Below are positions 58,157-64,000 of a DNA stretch of 64,000 nt, piece by piece. Under the pieces are notes generated by a model. It searched no databases. It was not told where the DNA came from and saw only the letters and a list, made by a program, of their open reading frames with translations. Position 1 is the stretch's first letter. Each line of letters opens with the position of its first letter. The position numbers and the translations under genes were made by a program. The stretch comes from Inquilinus sp042743185. GTDB lineage: Bacteria; Pseudomonadota; Alphaproteobacteria; DSM-16000; Inquilinaceae. The stretch spans positions 47,936 through 111,935 of the forward strand of contig NZ_JBHYMS010000021.1 of NCBI RefSeq assembly GCF_042743185.1. Direction: 5' to 3'.

Positions 58157-60499
58157 ATGCTCTCGCGGAATCTGGAGCAGACGCTGCACAGGGCCCTCGC
58201 TTTCGCCAATGAGCGACGGCACGAATACGCCACGCTCGAGCACTTGCTGCTGGCATTGTCCGAGGACCAGGACGCCGTCGCGGTGATGCGCGCCTGCGGC
58301 GTCAATCTCGAAAAGCTGCGCCGCGACCTCGTCGGCTACATCGACACCGAGCTCGCGACCCTGAAGATCGACGGGATCGAGGACGCGAAGCCGACCGCCG
58401 GCTTCCAGCGCGTGCTGCAGCGCGCCGCCATCCACGTCCAGTCCTCGGGGCGGGAGGAGGTGACCGGCGCCAACGTCCTGGTCGCCCTGTTCTCCGAGCG
58501 CGAGAGCCACGCGGTGTACTTCCTGCAGGAGCAGGACATGTCCCGCTTCGACGCCGTCAACTACATCAGCCACGGCATCGCCAAGGCCGGCGCCTCGGGC
58601 GGCGCGCGCGCCGGCGGCGCCGGGGCGGGGGAATCGCGTCCGGTCTCGGGCGCCGACGAGGATGCGCAGGCGGAGAAGGTCGTGAAGAAGGGCTCGGAGG
58701 CGCTCAGGACCTATTGCGTCAACCTCAACGAGAAGGCGTCGAAGGGCAAGATCGACCCGCTGATCGGCCGCGAGGCCGAGATCGAGCGGACGATCCAGAT
58801 CCTCTGTCGCCGCTCGAAGAACAACCCGCTCTATGTCGGCGACCCCGGGGTCGGCAAGACCGCGATCGCCGAGGGCCTGGCCCGCCGCATCGTCGACGGC
58901 GAGGTGCCGCCGGTCCTGGCCGACGCCACCATCTTCGCCCTCGACATGGGCGCGCTCCTGGCCGGCACCCGCTACCGCGGCGATTTCGAGGAGCGGCTGA
59001 AGGCGGTGATGACCGAGCTGGAGAACCTGCCCGGCGCGGTGCTGTTCATCGACGAGATCCACACCGTGATCGGCGCCGGCGCCACCTCGGGCGGGGCGAT
59101 GGACGCCTCCAACCTGCTGAAGCCGGCCCTGGCCTCGGGCGCGCTGAAATGCATCGGCTCGACCACCTACAAGGAATACCGGAACTACTTCGAGAAGGAC
59201 CGCGCCCTGGTGCGCCGGTTCCAGAAGATCGACGTCAACGAGCCGACGATCGACGACACGGTCAAGATCCTGCAGGGCCTGAAGACCTATTACGAGAAGC
59301 ACCACCAGGTGCGCTACACGGCCGATGCCATCCGCACCGCGGTGGAGCTGTCGGCCCGCTACATCGGCGACCGCAAGCTGCCGGACAAGGCGATCGACGT
59401 GATCGACGAGGCCGGCGCCGCCCAGATGCTGCTGCCGCCGTCACGGCGGAAGAAGACCATCGGCATGCGCGACGTCGAGGCGGTGGTGGCGAAGATCGCC
59501 CGGATCCCGCCGAAGAGCGTCAGCCGCGACGACAAGGCGCTGCTGCAGACCCTCGACCGCGACCTGAAGACCCTGGTGTTCGGCCAGGACCCGGCGATCG
59601 ACGCCCTGTCGGCGGCGATCAAGCTGGCCCGCGCGGGCTTGCGGGAGCCGGAGAAGCCGATCGGCAACTACCTGTTCTCCGGCCCGACCGGCGTCGGCAA
59701 GACCGAGGTGGCGCGGCAGCTGTCCAAGCTGCTGGGCATCGAGCTGGTGCGCTTCGACATGTCGGAATACATGGAGCGGCACTCGGTCAGCCGGCTGATC
59801 GGCGCCCCTCCGGGCTATGTCGGCTTCGACCAGGGCGGGCTGATGACCGATTCGGTCGACCAGCACCCGCACTGCGTGCTGCTCTTGGACGAGATCGAGA
59901 AGGCGCATCCGGACGTCTTCAACATCCTGCTGCAGATCATGGATCACGGGAAGCTGACCGACCACAACGGCAAGTCGGTCGATTTCCGCAACGTCATCCT
60001 GATCATGACCACCAACGCCGGCGCGACCGAGCTGACCAGGCAGTCGATCGGCTTCGGCGCGACCCGCAAGGAGGATGCGGACAAGGAGGCGATCAACCGG
60101 ATGTTCACGCCGGAGTTCCGCAACCGGCTCGACGCCATCATCCCCTTCGGCCATCTGACGCCGGAGATCGTGTCGCAGGTGGTCGACAAGTTCGTGATCC
60201 AGCTCGAGACCCAGCTGGCCGACCGGCACGTCACCATCGAGCTGTCCTCGGCGGCGCGGCAGTGGCTGGTGAAGCGCGGCTACGACGAGCTCTACGGCGC
60301 CCGGCCGATGGCCCGGGTGATCCAGGAGCACATCAAGAAGCCGCTGGCGAACGAGCTCCTGTTCGGCAAGCTGGTCAAGGGCGGTCAGGTCCGGGTCGAC
60401 GTGGCGGAGGACGGCGAGACCCTGGCGTTCGAGTACATCGAGAACCCGACCGCGCCGGTCTCCTCCGACGACGCGGCCAAGGAACCCGAGCTGGCCTGA
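58157..60499 (+). CDS. clpA: ATP-dependent Clp protease ATP-binding subunit ClpA
   Basis: A 780-aa AAA+ unfoldase that feeds proteins to ClpP. The N-terminal ClpS-binding double repeat (1-150) is followed by a short Gly/Ala linker. The first AAA module has Walker A GDPGVGKT (228-235) and Walker B GAVLFIDEIHT. The second has Walker A GPTGVGKT (509-516) and CVLLLDEIEKAHPDVFN. The ClpP-binding loop after module 2 contains the Ile-Gly-Phe tripeptide (RQSIGFGATRKEDAD). There is no middle coiled coil, which separates ClpA from ClpB/ClpC. It forms an operon with clpS and ends before a terminator and a family A repeat. Confidence 0.98.
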   Translation: MLSRNLEQTLHRALAFANERRHEYATLEHLLLALSEDQDAVAVMRACGVNLEKLRRDLVGYIDTELATLKIDGIEDAKPTAGFQRVLQRAAIHVQSSGREEVTGANVLVALFSERESHAVYFLQEQDMSRFDAVNYISHGIAKAGASGGARAGGAGAGESRPVSGADEDAQAEKVVKKGSEALRTYCVNLNEKASKGKIDPLIGREAEIERTIQILCRRSKNNPLYVGDPGVGKTAIAEGLARRIVDGEVPPVLADATIFALDMGALLAGTRYRGDFEERLKAVMTELENLPGAVLFIDEIHTVIGAGATSGGAMDASNLLKPALASGALKCIGSTTYKEYRNYFEKDRALVRRFQKIDVNEPTIDDTVKILQGLKTYYEKHHQVRYTADAIRTAVELSARYIGDRKLPDKAIDVIDEAGAAQMLLPPSRRKKTIGMRDVEAVVAKIARIPPKSVSRDDKALLQTLDRDLKTLVFGQDPAIDALSAAIKLARAGLREPEKPIGNYLFSGPTGVGKTEVARQLSKLLGIELVRFDMSEYMERHSVSRLIGAPPGYVGFDQGGLMTDSVDQHPHCVLLLDEIEKAHPDVFNILLQIMDHGKLTDHNGKSVDFRNVILIMTTNAGATELTRQSIGFGATRKEDADKEAINRMFTPEFRNRLDAIIPFGHLTPEIVSQVVDKFVIQLETQLADRHVTIELSSAARQWLVKRGYDELYGARPMARVIQEHIKKPLANELLFGKLVKGGQVRVDVAEDGETLAFEYIENPTAPVSSDDAAKEPELA

Positions 60500-60525
60500 T
60501 TGCCTGTCCGGTTCTGAAAACAAAA

Positions 60526-60553
60526 GGACGCCCCGACCGGGGCGCCCTTTTCT
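60526..60553 (+). terminator. Terminator after clpA
   Basis: A stem built on CGCCCC (60529-60534) and GGGGCG (60539-60544), extended past one A-C mismatch by GG/CC, with a T-rich tract at 60548-60554. Confidence 0.75.
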
Positions 60554-60556
60554 TGT

Positions 60557-60637
60557 GTAGGTTGGGTTCGCGGCCGCGAACCCAACATGGCTCCGGTCGA
60601 GTGTTGGGTTCGCCAGGTCATGGCAAACCCAGCCTAC
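60557..60637. repeat. Family A palindromic repeat (A4)
   Basis: An 81-bp double-hairpin copy with ends GTAGGTTGGGTTCGC (60557-60571) and TGGCAAACCCAGCCTAC (60621-60637). The left hairpin (GTTGGGTTCGCG...CGCGAACCCAAC) is perfect and the right one has several changes. It lies directly after the clpA terminator and ends six bases before the stop of the convergent MocR gene. Confidence 0.85.
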
Positions 60638-60643
60638 GGCCGC

Positions 60644-62053
60644 TCACCCCCGCATCGCCTCCTCCAGCACCGCGAAGATCTGCGGGCTGGCCGACTGGGC
60701 AACATTGAAGCGCAGGTAGCGGCCGGCGCTGCGGGACGGGCTGAACACGTCGCCCGGCGCCAGCACCACGTCGCGGGCCAAGGCGCGGCGCGCCACCTCG
60801 GCCGAATCGAGGCCGTCGGGCAGGGCGACCCACAGGAACATGCCGCCGCGCGGCTCGACCCAGGGCACCAGGCCCAGCGTGCCCAGCCGCCGCGCGGTCT
60901 CACCCATCGCCCGCGCCAGCCGGCCGCGCAGCCCCTCGACATGGCGGCGGTAGCTGCCGTCGGTCAGCAGCCGGTGCACCAGCCGCGCCGCCAGGGCGCC
61001 GTTGGAGAAGCTGGTGGCGAGCTTCAGGTCGGTCAGCCCCTCGATCCAGTCCGGCCGGGCGGCGATGAAGCCGCAGCGCACCGCCGCCGACAGGGTCTTG
61101 GAGAAGCTGCCGATATGGATCACCCGCTGCAGCCCGTCCAGCGCGGCCAGGCGCGGCGACGGCTCCGACTCGAAATCGGCGAAGATGTCGTCCTCGACCA
61201 CCACCAGGTCATGGGCCTCGGCCAGCATCAGCAGCCGGTGCGCCATCTGCGGCGCCAGGCTGGCGCCGGTCGGGTTGTGCAGGGCGGCGTTGGTGACGTA
61301 GAGCTTCGGCCGGTGCTCCGCCGCAGCGCGGGCGAAGGCGTCCAGGTCCGGGCCCGCCGGGGTGCGCGGCACGCCGATCACCCGGGCCCGGTGGGCGCGC
61401 AGCACGCCGAGGAAGTTGAAGTAGCAGGGGTCGTCGACCAGCACGGCGTCGCCCGGCTCCAGCAGGAAGCGGCCGATCAGGTCGATCGCCTGGGTGCCGC
61501 CGTCGGCCAGCAGGATCTGCCCGGCCTCGGCGGCGATGCCGCGCTCCGCCAGCCGTCCGGCCAGGTGCCGGCGCAGGGGGGCGAAGCCGAGCGGCGAATC
61601 GTAGTCGACCAGGCCTTCGCCCTCCGACCGGGCCAGGCTGCGCAGCGCCCGCCGGATCGCCGGGTCGGGCATCCAGTCGGCCGGCAGCCAGCCGCAGCCC
61701 GGCTTCAGTGACAGGCCTGCTTCCGGCGCCTCCAACGCCTGCCGGGCGATCCACAGCGGGTCGATGGTGCGGTCCAGCCGCCGGCCGGGCTCGGCCAGGG
61801 TCAGGGGCTGCGCCCGCCGCGCGACATAGAAGCCGGATCCGGGGCGGGCGGCGATCGCGCCCTCCGCCGCCAGCCGGTCATAGGCCTCGACCACGGTCGA
61901 TTTCGACACGCCCAGCGACTCGGCCAGGCGGCGGATCGACGGCACCTTGGCGCCCGGCGCCAGGGCGCGGCTCTCGATCCGCTGCCGGATGGCGTCCATC
62001 ACGGTCGAGACAAGGGTGGCGCCGTTTCGCGACGCAGGGACCAGATCGAGCAT
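60644..62053 (-). CDS. MocR/PdxR-type regulator (GntR helix-turn-helix + aminotransferase domain)
   Basis: A 469-aa chimera. The N-terminal GntR winged helix (about 5-75: IRQRIESRALAPGAKVPSIRRLAESLGVSKSTVVEAYDRLAAEGAIAARPGSGFYV) is fused to a fold-type I aminotransferase domain that binds PLP through Lys319 (HIGSFSKTLSAAVRCGF). Other aminotransferase blocks are YDSPLGFAPLRRHLAGRLAERGI, ADGGTQAIDLIGRFLLEPGDAVLVDDPCYFNF and YVTNAALHNPTGASL. MocR proteins usually control the divergent neighbour, here an EamA exporter, in response to an amino compound bound to PLP. The start at 62053 follows GGAG. A palindrome at 62076-62093 in the shared promoter region is the likely binding site. Confidence 0.93.
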   Translation of the reverse strand: MLDLVPASRNGATLVSTVMDAIRQRIESRALAPGAKVPSIRRLAESLGVSKSTVVEAYDRLAAEGAIAARPGSGFYVARRAQPLTLAEPGRRLDRTIDPLWIARQALEAPEAGLSLKPGCGWLPADWMPDPAIRRALRSLARSEGEGLVDYDSPLGFAPLRRHLAGRLAERGIAAEAGQILLADGGTQAIDLIGRFLLEPGDAVLVDDPCYFNFLGVLRAHRARVIGVPRTPAGPDLDAFARAAAEHRPKLYVTNAALHNPTGASLAPQMAHRLLMLAEAHDLVVVEDDIFADFESEPSPRLAALDGLQRVIHIGSFSKTLSAAVRCGFIAARPDWIEGLTDLKLATSFSNGALAARLVHRLLTDGSYRRHVEGLRGRLARAMGETARRLGTLGLVPWVEPRGGMFLWVALPDGLDSAEVARRALARDVVLAPGDVFSPSRSAGRYLRFNVAQSASPQIFAVLEEAMRG

Positions 62054-62075
62054 CCGTACCAGGCTCCGGACCAGG

Positions 62076-62093
62076 ACAGTTCGGCGAAACTGT
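62076..62093. promoter_or_regulatory. Candidate MocR operator
   Basis: ACAGTT (62076-62081) and AACTGT (62088-62093) form a perfect inverted repeat with six bases between. It is the only clear symmetry in the 59 bases separating the divergent regulator and exporter genes. Its use by the MocR protein is inference. Confidence 0.5.
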
Positions 62094-62112
62094 ACTCTAC
62101 CATCTCTGGCCC

Positions 62113-63033
62113 ATGCCGTCGCCGGCCGGCATGATCGGCGGCATGGAAGCGACACGGACGATCGGATCCTCGAACGAGGCGGCGGCGGGCTGGATCAACG
62201 GCCTGCTCGGCGTGCTCATCTTCAGCGGCTCGCTGCCGGCGACCCGGGTGGCGGTGCTCGACCTCGACCCGCTGTTCCTGACCCTGGCGCGGGCGGCGAT
62301 CGCCGGGCTGCTCGGCGCCGCGATGCTGCTGGCGCTGCGGCCGCGGCGGCCGGAACGGTCGGACATCGGGCCGCTCGTGGTGGTGGCACTCGGCGTCGTG
62401 GTCGGTTTCCCGCTGCTGACGGCGCTGGCGCTGCGCTATGTCACCTCGGCCCATGCCATCGTCTTCGTCGGCCTGCTGCCGATCGCGACGGCGGTGTTCG
62501 GCGTGCTGCGCGGCGGCGAACGGCCGCGCCCGGCCTTCTGGGCCTTTTCCGTGCTCGGCGCCGCGATCGTCGGCGGCTATGCGTTGCGCCAGGGGGGCGA
62601 GGCCTCGCTGCTCGGCGACGGGCTGATGCTGGCCGCCATCCTGGCCTGCGGCCTGGGCTATGCCGAAGGCGCCCGGCTGTCCCGCCGGCTCGGAGGCTGG
62701 CAGGTGATCTCCTGGGCGCTCCTGCTCTCGCTGCCGCTGGCGCTGCCGGCGTCGCTGCTGACCTGGCCCTCCTCCTGGGCCGCGGTCGGCTGGCCGGCGC
62801 TGGCCGCGCTCGCCTATGTCTCGCTGTTCTCGATGCTGATCGGCTTCATCTTCTGGTATCGCGGCCTGGCGCTGGGCGGCATCGCCGCGGTCAGCCAGCT
62901 GCAGCTGCTGCAGCCCTTCTTCGGCCTGGCCCTGGCCGCGACGCTGCTGCATGAGCCGGTCGGCTGGGGGCTGGTGGGCTGCGCCGCCGCGGTGGTGCTG
63001 TGCGTGGCGGGGGCCAAGCGCTTCGCCCGCTAG
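62113..63033 (+). CDS. EamA/DMT superfamily transporter
   Basis: A 306-aa inner-membrane permease with ten predicted helices in two EamA repeats. The first opens GWINGLLGVLIFSGSLPATRVAVLDLDPLFLTLARAAIAGLLGAAMLLALRPRRPE. The second includes WALLLSLPLALPASLLTW and AYVSLFSMLIGFIFWYRGLALGGIAAVSQLQLLQPFFGLALAATLLHEPVGWG. Members export amino acids, metabolites or nucleosides. Being divergent from a MocR regulator suggests the substrate is an amino compound or vitamin B6-related, which is inference. Three in-frame ATGs are possible (62113, 62131, 62143), and none has a good ribosome binding site. The stop overlaps the end of the convergent LysR gene by four bases. Confidence 0.9.
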   Translation: MPSPAGMIGGMEATRTIGSSNEAAAGWINGLLGVLIFSGSLPATRVAVLDLDPLFLTLARAAIAGLLGAAMLLALRPRRPERSDIGPLVVVALGVVVGFPLLTALALRYVTSAHAIVFVGLLPIATAVFGVLRGGERPRPAFWAFSVLGAAIVGGYALRQGGEASLLGDGLMLAAILACGLGYAEGARLSRRLGGWQVISWALLLSLPLALPASLLTWPSSWAAVGWPALAALAYVSLFSMLIGFIFWYRGLALGGIAAVSQLQLLQPFFGLALAATLLHEPVGWGLVGCAAAVVLCVAGAKRFAR

Positions 63034-63923
63034 GCCCGATCCATCCCGCGGACATGCTCGACGAAGCGCCGGGTCGCGCCCAGCGGCTCGGCGTCGCGGC
63101 GGGCCAGGTGCAGCGGCGCGACCAGGGGCGCGGCCAGGCGCAGGGTGGCGACGCCGCCGGCGTCCAGCCGGGCCATCGAGGCCGGGACGATCGACACGCC
63201 GAGACCGGCCTCGACCAGGCTCAGCGTCGACACCAGGCGCGGCGCCTCCTGCGCGATGCGCGGGCTGAAGCCGGCGGCGCGGCAGGCGGCGATGATCGAA
63301 TCATAGAGGCCCGGCCCGCTCGGACGGCGGTACAGCACGAAGGCCTCTTCGGCCAGCGCCGAGAGCGGGATCGGGTCCTCGCTGGCGGCGAGCGGATGGC
63401 CGGCCGGCACGACCGCGACCATCGGTTCGTCCAGCAGCGGCTCGACCACCAGTCCGGCGGCATCGCCGACCGGCGAGCGGATGAAGGCGGCGTCCAGCCG
63501 GCCCAGGCGCAGCGCCTCGACCAGCTCGCCGGTGCTGGCCTCCTCCATCGCCATCTCGACCTGCGGCGCGGCCTCGCGGAAGCCGCGGATGGCGGCGGAG
63601 ACGAAGGGGTGGAAGGCGGCGGAGCTGGTGAAGCCGACGGCGACGCGCCCCTGCTCGCCGCGCCCGGTGCGGCGCACCGTCTCCAGCGCGCGGTCGAGCT
63701 GGGCCAGGATCGCGCGCGCCTCGGCCAGCAGCACCAGGCCGCTCTCGGTCGGCTGCACCCCGCGCGGCAACCGGCGGAGGAGGGTGACGCCTAGAGCCTG
63801 TTCCAGCGCCTTGATCTGCTGGCTCAGCGGCGGCTGCTGCATCCCCAGCCGCTCGGCCGCCCGGGTGACGTGCCCCTCCTCGGCCACGGCGACGAAGTAG
63901 CGGAGATGGCGCAGCTCGATCAT
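63030..63923 (-). CDS. LysR family transcriptional regulator
   Basis: A 297-aa regulator. The N-terminal winged helix is MIELRHLRYFVAVAEEGHVTRAAERLGMQQPPLSQQIKALEQALGVTLLRRLPRGVQPTESG. The Met-Gln-Gln-Pro-Pro-Leu-Ser variant of the recognition helix is shared with BenM/CatM/CatR-like regulators. A two-lobed effector domain follows (VAVGFTSSAAFHPFVSAAIRGFREAAPQVEMAMEE, VAVVPAGHPLAA, LVSTLSLVEAGLGVSIVPASMARL). Such proteins respond to small aromatic or carboxylate ligands. Its usual target would lie divergently to the right, at or beyond the window edge. The EamA gene is convergent with it and less likely to be its target. Confidence 0.92.
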   Translation of the reverse strand: MIELRHLRYFVAVAEEGHVTRAAERLGMQQPPLSQQIKALEQALGVTLLRRLPRGVQPTESGLVLLAEARAILAQLDRALETVRRTGRGEQGRVAVGFTSSAAFHPFVSAAIRGFREAAPQVEMAMEEASTGELVEALRLGRLDAAFIRSPVGDAAGLVVEPLLDEPMVAVVPAGHPLAASEDPIPLSALAEEAFVLYRRPSGPGLYDSIIAACRAAGFSPRIAQEAPRLVSTLSLVEAGLGVSIVPASMARLDAGGVATLRLAAPLVAPLHLARRDAEPLGATRRFVEHVRGMDRA

Positions 63924-63935
63924 CGGCTCAACGAG

Positions 63936-63975
63936 TCCCCCTCCCCTCGCGGGAGGGGGCTAGGGGGAGGGGGTT
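63936..63975. repeat. C/G-rich hairpin element at the right edge
   Basis: CCCCCTCCC (63937-63945) pairs with GGGAGGGGG (63951-63959); a second G-rich copy (GGGGGAGGGGG) and TTTT follow. The element is of the simple C-rich hairpin kind scattered through many proteobacterial genomes between genes. It could end transcription coming from either side. Confidence 0.6.
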
Positions 63976-64000
63976 TTCGCAGTCAGCCCCGGCCCAGACC

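Overview
The window is about 71-72% G+C, with dense genes and short intergenic gaps. The gene set points to an alphaproteobacterium, most likely a Rhodospirillales lineage such as Inquilinus or a relative of Azospirillum. Supporting genes are an Irr-type Fur regulator, a PHA-granule phasin, glcDEF, an ETF-quinone oxidoreductase, clpS-clpA, an alphaproteobacterial-style uracil-DNA glycosylase and rpmI-rplT-pheS-pheT. The genus is an inference from gene content. No rRNA, tRNA, CRISPR array, insertion sequence or prophage was recognised.

Left end (1-9.2 kb): a very large unidentified protein runs off the left edge on the minus strand behind a smaller unidentified partner. Then come aquaporin Z, a GNAT acetyltransferase, an AlkX/YcaQ-type DNA glycosylase, a lone PhnM and a diheme cytochrome c. 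9.4-13.7 kb: an RTX-type calcium-binding repeat protein, a serine hydrolase of the beta-lactamase/NylB fold, a class II cytochrome c and ribosomal protein bL36. 13.8-19.9 kb: glycolate oxidase glcD, glcE and glcF are all present but scattered. An mqsRA toxin-antitoxin module sits backwards between glcD and glcE, and a GlsB-type membrane protein plus an exported unknown sit between glcE and glcF. 20-30.8 kb: PBP1A, a small PAP2-like protein, a glyoxalase-fold protein co-transcribed with irr, ETF-QO, UDG, MoaB, an esterase lipoprotein, LeuA and a small winged-helix-like protein.

30.8-43.4 kb: a DUF1501/DUF1800 pair, a stand-alone thiamine-diphosphate enzyme resembling homodimeric pyruvate dehydrogenase E1, then a likely sugar or sugar-acid catabolic cluster. 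That cluster holds an FAH-fold hydratase, SDR, FCD-GntR regulator, Bug-type binding protein, aldo-keto reductase, KDG kinase and KDPG aldolase, followed by two tandem GNAT paralogues. 43.5-51 kb: nucleotide-sugar synthesis (phosphomanno/glucomutase, UDP-glucose dehydrogenase, GalU), a lipoprotein, Hsp33, ArgF and ArgD. 51-64 kb: rpmI-rplT-pheS-pheT, a D,D-carboxypeptidase, a phasin behind a striking duplicated operator, clpS-clpA, a MocR regulator divergent from an EamA exporter, and a LysR regulator.

The main structure not explained by genes is a set of dispersed palindromic repeats. Family A (about 26-84 bp, ends GTAGGTTGGGTTCGC) has four copies. Family B (78-90 bp, begins TGTCATTGCCGGGC) has two. 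Family C (about 120 bp, little internal symmetry) has two copies in opposite orientation. In at least three cases the stop codon of the adjacent gene lies inside the repeat. Other points of note are the MqsR toxin reading frame, whose expected start codon is ATA at the edge of a perfect 23-bp palindrome; an apparently iron-sulfur-free UDG; and the duplicated TGCAGTGCA operator around the phasin promoter.
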